Of a stretch of 64,000 bases of DNA, positions 49,191 through 59,602 are shown piece by piece (positions within the stretch are counted from its first letter, which is position 1; every line of letters begins with the position of its first letter). A program made the position numbers and the translations under genes. The stretch is from positions 102,423 through 166,422 of the forward strand of contig QZCP01000025.1 in the NCBI GenBank assembly GCA_003956705.1. Reading direction: 5' to 3'. The notes beneath the pieces were generated by a model. The model saw only the letters and a program-made list of their open reading frames with translations, did no database searches and was not told where the DNA came from. This DNA is from Brevipalpus yothersi. Taxonomy: Eukaryota; Arthropoda; Arachnida; Trombidiformes; Tenuipalpidae.

Positions 49191-50033
49191 ATGAAGTCTA
49201 CCTACTTTAATTCATACATTTTGATTATTTTGGTTTGTCTATTTTCTGTTCTATTCGGTTGTTTATTGTCTAGTTCTGTTGGCGAAAATCGGGATGTTTC
49301 CATTGTGGCTGGCCGGGTAACAAATATTAGTGAAGTACCCTATCAGTTGATGCTGGTTAAATATTTCAACATCTCTGGAAGCCAGCAGCTAAAACCATTT
49401 TGTGGTGCTTCTATTTTGAGTGCTAAGCTAGTATTAACAGCCGCCCATTGCGTGATTTTCCGAAAAGCAATTGATTTCAATGTAATGTATGGATTAACCA
49501 ATCTGGAGGACATTGAGCAACACCAAGTTTTTGAAGTTTCTGAGATCATCATCCACCCGAAATATCCCCTTTCTTACCATTCTCATGATATCGCTGTACT
49601 TGTATTGTCCAACAAACTTACTCTGGTTCAAGAAGACTACACACCTCAAGTCATTACTTTACCGAACAAAACTTATATCGGTGAGCTGGCTAAAGTTTCT
49701 GGTTATGGTCGTACCTCGCCTTCGAATTCTTGGTCCACAAATTTACAATCGGTTGATGTGCCAATAGTGGATAACAAGATATGTGACCCAGTCATGAAAG
49801 AATTTATCAATCGGCATGTTGACGATACAATGATTTGTGCTGGCTCACAGGACAATCTGAGAGACGCTGCGAAAGGAGACTCAGGAGGTCCACTCGTGGT
49901 CAAGGAAGATGGCCATTTTATCCAAGTGGGTGTCGTATCGTGGGGCGATGATTTTAACCCAAAAACTTTCGGGGTGTACAGCAATGTCTTGTATTTCCGT
50001 GTCTGGTTGGAAGAAATAATTGAAAAGTATTGA
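49191..50033 (+). CDS. Trypsin-like serine protease (intact copy 2)
   Basis: Secreted S1-family endopeptidase, 280 residues, single exon. It has a signal peptide, a short propeptide ending RDVS, and IVAG as the mature start. His86, Asp133 and Ser231 form the triad; the pocket Asp is six residues before the Ser. As in copy 1 the 191-220 disulfide is absent on both sides and the activation site is non-basic. Compared with copy 1, roughly the last 130 residues differ at only four positions, whereas the first 150 differ at about twenty, several around HPKYPLSYHSHD near the substrate-facing loops. The promoter and polyadenylation signal match copy 1. Member 9 of the Cys family follows 732 bp downstream on the same strand. 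A digestive or salivary role is plausible for a mite but is not shown by the sequence. Confidence 0.94.
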   Translation: MKSTYFNSYILIILVCLFSVLFGCLLSSSVGENRDVSIVAGRVTNISEVPYQLMLVKYFNISGSQQLKPFCGASILSAKLVLTAAHCVIFRKAIDFNVMYGLTNLEDIEQHQVFEVSEIIIHPKYPLSYHSHDIAVLVLSNKLTLVQEDYTPQVITLPNKTYIGELAKVSGYGRTSPSNSWSTNLQSVDVPIVDNKICDPVMKEFINRHVDDTMICAGSQDNLRDAAKGDSGGPLVVKEDGHFIQVGVVSWGDDFNPKTFGVYSNVLYFRVWLEEIIEKY

Positions 50034-50139
50034 TGGTGGGTTGTTCAAGTTATTCTGTCTTGATGACCACAATCTGGTCTGAAAATATGTTATAACTTTT
50101 CGTGAATTACCAATGCTATGTTTTCCAGTAATGATAATC

Positions 50140-50145
50140 AATAAA
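50140..50145 (+). terminator. Polyadenylation signal of protease 2
   Basis: AATAAA 107 bp after the stop codon, in the same relative place as for protease 1. Confidence 0.65.
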
Positions 50146-50764
50146 GATCAGTTTAAATGCAATATTCAACACTTACGAGTCATTAAAGATACTTCATTAG
50201 CCTCATCCAAGTACAAACAGAATTTGACCTACGACAACAAGTAACCAACGAAACTTCATTCATGACTATTAACATCGGAATCAAATCTAATTCAGGCTCA
50301 TAACCTATTGGAGTTAATCCTTTTGATCCTATTTCTAGTTACTCTCTCTGTATGTTTCCCGAAGTTGGGGGGAAAGGAAATAAAGTTACCTTTAAGAGAA
50401 TAAATGGGAAGTTTTTCAAAGAAAAGCTCTCATTAGACCGAATACCGAGCGAGAAAGGAAAGAGAATTCGGATTTTTCACTTCCCCACTCTTACGGTGAA
50501 ATTTTCATCAAAGCTTTAGACTGTCAGTTGTTGTCGAACCGAATATCAACCGAGCGAGCTGAATAACAGTTCGCAAGTACTGAAATGAAATCGATATCAA
50601 TGTGACAGGATTTGCGTTTTGAGCGAGAGTATAATTCACAAGATCAAACTCTTATAAGAGCTGTCTGAATTGCCTGAGAAATTGCAACCAAGATTCACAA
50701 TTTGACAAATCTAAGTGATCTTTCTAATATTTGGAATTTATATATTTGTCACCAATTTGGCAAA

Positions 50765-51074
50765 ATGAAGAATGGATCAATCTGTTTAGTCTTCCTGATA
50801 TTGGCAACATCTTGGAATCATCATGTTGATGTTGGTAAGATTTCAGGCTTGCAATATTCAGAAAGCAGTTCTAAGCTGATGTGGCAAAATCTTATCTCTA
50901 AACTTTTTTCTTACAGAAGCTAAACAAGGTGCGAGTGGCATGGTTTGTACCCGAAATGCTGATCCTTATGAACGATATTGCTTCTGTGTTGTGGATGGAG
51001 TGGATTTGGCACGAGGTTTCCAAGCATATATTCATTGTTATGATCGTAAGACTAATAAAACGTACCCAGCATGA
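50765..51074 (+). CDS. Small secreted four-cysteine protein (member 9)
   Basis: Exon 1 is 50765-50834 and exon 2 is 50917-51074, with an 82 bp phase-1 intron (GTAAGA...TTACAG); 75 residues. Signal peptide MKNGSICLVFLILATSW, then NHHVDV. The domain is CTRNADPYERYCFC, VDLARGFQAYIHC and YDRKTNKTYPA. It is almost the same as member 3 and sits in the inverted copy of the same protease-plus-Cys-protein module. All signature residues are intact. Confidence 0.87.
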
Positions 51075-52120
51075 TAAAACCATATAATCAAGAGAAATAT
51101 ATCAAATGTCTGAAATTCTGAAAATGTTTCTCAATTTCTCTCAAAATTCCAATGCTAAGTTTTTCAATCTAATGCAGAATGATTAAAATGTATTTGTGTA
51201 CTCATTCATAAGCCAGTAGCGATAATCGACAGAAATTAATCCAAATGCAGCATTCGGTACTCAGAGATACTTCAGATGCCTCATTTAAGCACTAACAGAA
51301 TCTCATCTACAGAAAAATTTAGTACACTTCAACTATATCTGTTCACTCCTACACTGGAATCAAGTCTGATTCAAGCTAATAATCTCTTGGAGTTGTTTCC
51401 TCTGACCATATTTCTTGCTAGAACCCTACCCATGATTTGTATCAATCATTTGTTACTCAACTAGAAAATCACATTGCTTTTTTTCTGAGAATCAGTTGCT
51501 CCTCATTGAGAACTGATCAAGGTAAAGCTCTACTGGTCAAGGATGTTTTCTACTTTGAAAAAGTTTTTCTCTTTTCTGAAAAAGGTGATCTTATTCACTG
51601 AAGAAGACTGTAACCTGTGATCCTGAGATGCCATTCATTTCTGAAGTTTCTGCATTCAGGTGATGTGTTGCATTTTTTCGATAGTGTCAAGCAGCCTTCA
51701 TCTTCATTATAAGCAGATCCAGACTTATTGAATTTCAAATATTTCTCATCTCTAACTGAATGATTCTTTGATTCATCACCATTTTGTGCTTTTAATTATG
51801 ATCTCAAGTCGGTGATAATAGTTGCCTATTAAATGTTCCCAAAGTTCCTTCCGAATCCAAAGAGTATTAACGACATCATTAGCTGGATAATCCGAAAAAA
51901 ATAGAGAAAGTAAAAACTTTATGTGAAAATTCTTTCAATTGATTTTCTCAATGATCAAAATTTTTTTGTCACCAAAAAAATTCTAATTATTCAAAATTAT
52001 TCAAATGGACATATAGGTCTGAGAATTTTAAAACTTTGATCCTGTCTCTCTTTCTCCTTTTTTCATTCAAAAAATCAGCAAAAAAGTTAAAAAATAAATC
52101 GAATTAAAAAAACTTTCTCC
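51075..52120. other. Intergenic between the cluster and NUP205
   Basis: AT-rich, with no gene seen. The last repeats of the protease cluster fade out at about 51.3 kb. Confidence 0.5.
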
Positions 52121-52132
52121 ATTCCAAATGAA

Positions 52133-52193
52133 TATCGATATCGAAATATCAACATTAATATCGATAGTATCGATCATAAATTGCGCCTGCGCA
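52133..52193 (+). promoter_or_regulatory. Housekeeping-type promoter motifs (DRE and NRF1-like)
   Basis: Two perfect TATCGATA boxes (52133-52140, 52159-52166), a third near-copy at 52168, and TGCGCCTGCGCA at 52182-52193, about 150-210 bp before the NUP205 start codon. TATCGATA is the DREF site of Drosophila housekeeping promoters. The second motif differs by one base from the NRF1/Ewg palindrome. No TATA box is seen, in contrast to the cuticle and protease genes. Confidence 0.7.
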
Positions 52194-52340
52194 TTGTGCA
52201 CATCAAATTTTGGTAACAGTTTTTTGAGTGTGAATTTTTGCCGGTAAATGTTTGTCTCACTTGTTTAAATTGTTTAATTAATTGAGAGAGAGAGAAGTGA
52301 TTAATTTTGATTGTGTTGTGAATATCATTCCTGGATCAAG

Positions 52341-55300
52341 ATGTCCAGGAAACCGGGAGTTGATGCAGAGGTGGTTGTCAATCTCGGTAAGTGGCAATGA
52401 TCCAATGCACATCATCATGCATGTTGATGTGTGTGTGTTGTGTTTGTGAAGCGTTTTTTCTTTCAACCATGTTAAAAGAAAAGACATTGTTTTTGATCAT
52501 TTTCAGTACGTATTGAACTTTACTTTTACTCACTTTTTTACTTTTTCTTGATAGACTCCAACAACTATTGGTATTCTCTGCAAAAGCTAAATCATACCTT
52601 GGCACGAATGAAATTTATCGAATGTGATGAAGAGCCACAAGAATTGGATAAAATTATCACTCATCACAAGCCCGATCTTGCTTCACTGTTGGCCAATGAG
52701 GTGAGTCAATTTTATCCTCAATTAAAATGATCGCAGCATTAAGTGATCTCAAAGTTTATGCGAGATTGGTTCGACAGTGTTAGAATCGACTTTTCTAGAT
52801 GCTAATTCAATAATGTCATTTTCTTCACTAGCCACGCAATCCTAACCATCGTGATTTGGTGTCTAAAGCTTCTAAAGATGGGATCTCACTTATGTCCAGT
52901 GGTCATCAGTCAAAATCTATTATACCCGAAATGGTGGTCAATGAAGCTTTGGTTTTCTCTGATATGTTTGAGTTAAATGAGATCATATCACTGGAACTCA
53001 TCATAATGGGTTCAAATCAAGAGAGTCGTTATCCTGGTATGACCAGAGGTCCTATTGCTGTGTTGCTTTATTATGATGCTCGAAGAGTTTTGCTCAGTTC
53101 TCTTAAACTTATTGTTGATTCGGTATCTGGTCGAACTTGGTCATCTACCTACTCTGAAGGTGTTTGCAAACTGATGAACAAGTGTGTGAATGAACTACGA
53201 GAAGCAGATGTGATCAACAAGTGTCTACAGAACTTGGAAGACTTCAATGTCAACGCCGAGTACGATAAACTTCTTATCAACAAGGCTCTCGGTCCTGGAA
53301 AGTACAAGAAACAAGTATTCGATATGATCAAAGAAATTCGTCAATTATATGCTGAGATAGTATTCTCATTTGCTGCTCAATCTACTCTTAGTCCTCCAGA
53401 AATCATGAGACTGATGAAGATTATATCGGAGCGTAGTGAACTAGACTCCAATGGCTGTCTCGATCAAATAACCACTACCTTGCTTATGTCCCTTTTTTAT
53501 TTAATGGATGTATCTCTCCTCCAAACTTGTGATGAAGGTGATCCTCTGGTTGGTAAACTACCTATTTCCATTCATAAGAATCTCTTCCAAGATATTCAGA
53601 CATCTCTTGACACACTTAAATTTTCCGTGGAGCCCTTGAGGATTATCATCAAGTTTGTTTGGGTTATTGCTTCAAAAACTGTCTCACTTTTCGCCTTGGA
53701 CGATGTTTCCACCATGGATGGTGAAGAGGATGAAATCCTAGATGATATTATCAACAACAAGCTTTTTGAATCTATGACTCGTTTATTAGCTCAGAATTTC
53801 CATATCTTTGGAGATAATTTCTACCTTACACGCATTCATGACATCATTTCGGACTTCATCGCCCTTTTCCCGTTGAAGATCAAAGAACTTCGAGACAAAG
53901 GGGATGAGGAGGGCCGAATAGTTGCCATCTACATGGCTGAACATCTCCAAATACCTAATCACATCAAGCGTAATTTGGAAAAGTTACTGTATCTGATGGC
54001 TGAAATCTATTCACATGACACTATAGGCCTTTCAGCTGATCTGTGGAGTGGCTCTCTGGAAGAGAGTCGGCTTTTACCCAAATGTGTTGCATTCCGCAAA
54101 TTCATTCGCTCTCTCATTGATTCTCCTTTGCCTCAAGTTCTCCACGTCCCAGTCCTCAAATTGCTCACTTCGTTTGCCAATGTCTCACCATTCAATGTTT
54201 ATAATTGTTTGAAATGCACCGGTATAACCCAGAACACCCAATTTTCATTGGACCATTTTTTCACTACTCTACAAAATTATTTTTCATCAATCATTGGAAG
54301 TGATAAGAACCATCTTCAAACCACACAATTCGCCTCCCACAATCAGCGGCAGGTTGCGAATTTCACTCTGGTAAACTTGTCTCCATTGGAACTTGACATT
54401 TTGTGCTCAATTCTGAATCTTATAGAAAACATCGTTAAAAATGTAAGTATTGAGGGTATTGAGAATTTTTTCATCTCTCTTAATTGTTCTCTGTAATCAT
54501 TTACAGGACCGAAATTGCTGCTCCTCATTGGCTGAAAATCAGCGATACTCTTGCATTTCAACCCTCGTGGGCCTTCTTATGGGGCCAGTGCCTAGGAAAC
54601 TAAAAGCAGCCATTCTATCTTGCCTCAGTGGATTCGCCAACTTATCTGCTTCCATTGCACTTTCTATTTGGATCAAACTGGATGTTGTTCTTCCCAAATC
54701 TCAAATTGCTACTTCAACTTTCGCCAGCATCCGTAGAAATATGAATTGGCAGAGTGGAATTGCCTTAGAAATCGAAGACATTGAGCCAAGAAATGAGGAG
54801 TACCCAATAACGATTGCTTTCCTCTCGGCCATTAACTCACTCATCAAGCACATTTGCTATAATCGTCAACCTGCTCACCAGTTTGCACTCTTCGACTGTA
54901 CAGAGTTCATAATCAACTCGATTCTCTTAAAGTGTAACACGCGTTTCTACAAGGTTGCTGAAGAAAAATGGACCATCAAACTATATTCTTTGAAAATCTT
55001 GAATTGTATTCTAGAAATTTTTGATCCTGTACGAGATGTGCCTGGTTTGAAAGCTGCTTTCTCCGTGATGTGGCAAATACTCCAAGAAAATAGTCTTTTT
55101 ACCTGTGTAATGGAAGTTATCGAAGATATTGTGACCATGTATGGTCCTGAAACTGGAGGTGGAGTTGAACCATGTCACAAAAATTCGTCTCTGTACGAAG
55201 AGTGCCTTCTTAACTCTCTGAAACTGTTCAATCACGTTGCACTTGCTGAAACTGAGTTCATCCGAAATGTTCATACACTTCAAGGCTATCCATCAGCTAT

Positions 55301-58056
55301 GCTTTTGAATCTTTCCACCTTATTTTCAAACGTTAATCATCGAACCGAGAGCATAGATCGACTTGCCACACTCATCAAAGCTATCTCATTGCCCTCAATA
55401 CCTGTTCAAATTGAAAGCCTTCGATTGCTTCAAAATCTAGTCCAATCTGACCATCAAACCTCTGGTCGAATGCTCTTGCAAATCAGGCCATTCAATGAAT
55501 ATCATGAAGACTACTTCATTCATGGTTTCGTCGATTGTTTGGAATCAGAAGACGAAAATCTCTGTCTCGAAACTCTGAAATTCATCTTAACTTGTGTCAA
55601 GAGAGATGCTGTTCCTAGAGTATATGGTTTTTCTCACAGATTACTCGGCTTTGATCGAAGTAAAAGCAATCTACGTGTACCATCGGCATTGGGCCAAACT
55701 TACAATTCTTTCCACGCAATATTGGAACTGATCACAAGTGAGGAAGAGCATCACAAAAAGCGTACTTTGGTTATGGAAATAATCTACACTTTATGCAATG
55801 ATCCAGAGCTCTCGGATACTGCTCTAAGATTTTTGAGAACTAGCTCTGAGTTTCCTGCTCAACTTTTAAAACAATACACCGGTAAACGTGGATTAAGTCA
55901 TCAAAGCTTTCTGACCAAAGAGAATCTGGCCGAAGTTGCTTGGTTTTGGAAAATTTTAGCAATCGAAATAAAGACCACAGCTGACACCCAATTAAAAACT
56001 AATCGAGATTCTTACGTTCGAACTCTCTTGGGAGAGAATGGAGAGATCAAGTTGACTGACCTCATTCCTAGTATGATATTCACTCATCAACATCCTGAGA
56101 TGTCAAGATGGGAATTTTTCGATTCTAATGAGCTTTGGCGAACATTCTCAGAGGTTACCTCAATGCCAGAGAATGTTATCGATGTGCGAGCTCTCCATCA
56201 AAAGTTACTGGAAGAAGTGAACACAGTAGGATCTCAATTGGGTATTGTCCAAACAAATATGATTCAAACCGAAATACAAGGTATTCTTCAATATGCGATG
56301 GCTCTTAATGCTTCGCAAGAACAACTAAACTCAAACACTCTGTATTTCGAGAGCTGGAGAGGTCTCGTCGAAACATTTATTGCCTGTAAGTGTTTCGAGA
56401 TTTACGATTCCGAAGTGAGAACTAAGATCTTACTGGGACTGATCAAAGAGCTCATCAAGCATGCATCTTCAATTGAAACGGTGAATTCACTGATCACTCC
56501 ACTATCGTCCGTCATACTATTGTCTGCCTCATCACTAGCAGCATCGAAACCTGAGTCCAGTATTAACTCACAGGTTTTGGCGCTTGCCAAAGCAATTATG
56601 GAACTTTTAGAATCATCCTCTTCCGCTCCTATCTGGAATCAATACAAGAGAGCTCGTGTCAATTTTTACGCTTCACTTCTCCATCTCTACCGATTGTTGC
56701 CTCCATCTTTCATTCTTGAGTTGAAAATCAGTTCACGTCTGCTGAAAAAACTTTGTAAAGATATACTTTCTGGTCATGAGGTCACCAAGGTATTGGCCAT
56801 ATCTCTTCTGAATGAGAGCGAACTAACATGGGCTCGTGACTTATCCAATGATGGCAGCCTAAAGTTACTTATCGATAGTCTCGCAGCTGATGACAAAGAG
56901 ATTTTGCAGCAAAAATTCGATGTGCACTGCAAAGCGTTTTATTCATTTGATTCCAAAATGGTAAGAACTAAAATTCTTGAACTAACATGTATATTGGTCT
57001 TTACTTAACGGGATTTTTTCTTTCTTATAGGCTCTTCTTATGAAAATTTGCTCCAATCCCACCGGCATCCGTCTTGTGCTCCATGCGGGTATCATCGATG
57101 TTCTCTCAAGCTTGGAATCTTTTGAACTGTATCCTTACTATATAAACCAGAGTGACATTTGCCATAAAATGTTTGTTTCAACTTTACGACTTCTTCTGTG
57201 CTTGAGTGGTGTCGAAGATGGTCAACTATATGAGCCGGTAAGATAAAAAGATGGATCTTATTTACAGCTCTCTATTAATGTTAATTTTTATTCACACAGT
57301 TCTCAGTCTTTCTCAATGTCAGAGGCTCAATACTCTCAGACATTCTTCGTATGGCCAATGTCATTCGAAGTACTCCTGAAGGCATCACCGTTCTTACATT
57401 GATTACTGGTATCCTTGCGAAAATCATACCATCTGTCAATAAGCAGCTCCAAAGATCTTTCATGTCTCTGCTTAATTACTATCTTGGCGGTATAGAAACA
57501 AATGAAATCAAAATAGTCATCAACCTTCTTATTGGTTTTGTTCGGATAAGCATCACTAATGGTAAGATAATTCTTAGAAAATTTGAGCTTTTTTAATCAA
57601 TTTTTTGTTTCCACCTTTTATTTCAACTTTCAGACTTGAAGCCGATTCTTGCTCCATCATGGAATTATCAAGATTCATACACCAATTTCGGCCCTCCAAC
57701 GCTGGGATCTCTGATTCTTTTGATCGATGAGAATGTTACAAAATGTTCCCAGAACGATCTATACATAAGTCTTATCGAACCTTGCCTTTATCTGGTGTGG
57801 CACCATCTCAACCTCTACTTCACCATCGTAGAAGTTGGACCTGAACAGCGAGCTGAGGTTGCTAGACTCAAAGCTGAATCAAATGGAATCGCTAACGACA
57901 AGTTTTTCGCCAAGATTCAAAATTCTATCACCGTGAGTAAAATTTAGTATTCAAAACAGTACACATATCTAATCGTTCTTATTTAATCTATTGAAGGATA
58001 ATCATTTTGTTGATGCGATGGTCCGGCGTCTCAGGCGAGCCATCAAATTGAGCTAA
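52341..58056 (+). CDS. NUP205: Nuclear pore complex protein Nup205
   Basis: Large alpha-solenoid scaffold nucleoporin of the inner ring, binding Nup93 and helping assemble the pore. Eight exons: 52341-52386, 52555-52700, 52832-54442, 54507-56960, 57031-57237, 57300-57561, 57634-57932, 57997-58056; all junctions are GT-AG and in phase, giving about 1694 residues. Recognised from N-terminal blocks shared with animal NUP205, above all RYPGMTRGPIAVLLYYDARR followed by a GRTW motif, and the DKIITHHKPDL start. No membrane segment or signal peptide. Exon 1 codes for just 15 complete residues (MSRKPGVDAEVVVNL). The product is shorter than typical animal NUP205 (about 2000 residues), chiefly towards the C-terminus, where the frame ends cleanly at TAA after a basic RRLRRAIKLS. 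Introns are short, 60-170 bp. The DRE-type promoter suits constitutive expression. Confidence 0.93.
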
Positions 58057-58189
58057 ACATCGATTCTCATCACCACCACCAAGCAACAATCGCATCGAAA
58101 AATATGCTTCACTGCATCGAAAGTTATAAATTTTCTAGCTATCCAATTTTTTCAAAAAATTTTCTCAAACAAGACAATTAAAATGTTTC

Positions 58190-58195
58190 AATAAA
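58190..58195 (+). terminator. Polyadenylation signal of NUP205
   Basis: AATAAA 134 bp after the stop codon. Confidence 0.65.
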
Positions 58196-58199
58196 AATG

Positions 58200-59602
58200 T
58201 TCTACAAATAATTTGAATTCTCAAGTTCAACTTTAATCTCAGCGCAAAAACCTCGGATAGCATGCAGTCTCATAAAATCATCACCATCGATCGCAAATGG
58301 ATCAATATAGAGAATAACTATTGAGTGAGTGTGTCACATGGAAAAATAAATCGATCCATGTTCCCTCGCCCTGAATTGATAGTGAGCTAGTGTTCAAGTT
58401 TATCTGTTGATCATGTGGAAATTTTGTTTATTACTGAATCATGATATCCTTCATATATACAATATTCTTATTATCAGGCCATGGGCCTGACAATCGGAAT
58501 TTCACAGCGTTGGCGGTGATGAGGATCTGATTATTGGATCATCAGGTTAGTTCAAACTCCTCTCCAAAACTAAGACAAATAATCTCAGCAAGTATTCTTG
58601 TTTATGAGTCTAATTCGTTCTCAAAGAAAATCTTGGCTTTTTCCTCATGATTGAATGCAGACTCGTGATTTCATTGCCTAGCAAGGAAATAATTCTCTCA
58701 AAATTCTAAATAATGCTTTTGTAATTTCGGACAAAAATTTGGTGGCAAATATTGATGAGATAGAAAACTCTCGTGCAAACTTGCTCCATAGAGTCTATCC
58801 ATGATCTTCATTCATTGAATGGAAAATATAAATATCATGTCAATGTGCTGATTAGAATAGATGTGCGTGTAATTATTTCATGTTTCTCGAATCATGATAG
58901 ATTTGCGGTTGAGATCATGACAGCTTTCCATGAACCTTCTCCATGACTATCTCTAACACTGATAACTAGAGCAATCTTATAGCCAATATTTGTAACAATC
59001 ATTTAGCAAAGATCTTGAAGAGGAGTGAGAAAGCCCAGTAACAAGAGTTCCCTCCGACTGCAAGCGTGTGTGTATGTGGATGTGATTAGCCAATGAAGAT
59101 AATGAAGAAAGACAATACTTTTCACTTATAATCTATCAACTTGCATGTGAGAATGGATGATCCAGGGTGAACAGTATGGCATGAACATTTGCACCTCTTC
59201 TTGACGTTCATGAATTCGAGGGTGCTCAAAGCTTACGCAAACTCTGGTGAATGCTTTGGTGAAAAAAATATATATCACCATTGGAAGAGGGAGAAAAAGA
59301 GGAAGAAAGAAACAGAGAGAGAGAGAGAGAGAGAGATGAAGATCATTGCATAGCATACACACATTCCCTCTCATCACTACACATCTTATGTACACACACA
59401 GCATCTCTTGTACCTGTTGCTTGTCTGTCTTCGATTTTCGTTGATCATCATCTTCGTTCTTGAACAACTTTCTTCTCCACTCTTTCATTCACTGTATTGA
59501 TCAATTGCTCAGTAGTAGTGATAATTGTTATCGATTCAAAGTTTGAATTTTAAAGAGAACACACTTGTTCATCCAACAGCATCCGTATTCGAGTGAAACG
59601 AT
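58200..59602. other. Intergenic, NUP205 to acetyltransferase
   Basis: Contains a short (GA)n array at 59314-59335 and no gene I can support. The acetyltransferase promoter should lie in the last few hundred bases, but I see no clear core element. Confidence 0.5.

Noticed and set aside
54343..56590. Minus-strand open frames over the NUP205 exons
   Set aside because: They are antisense shadows of a clearly coding plus-strand frame.
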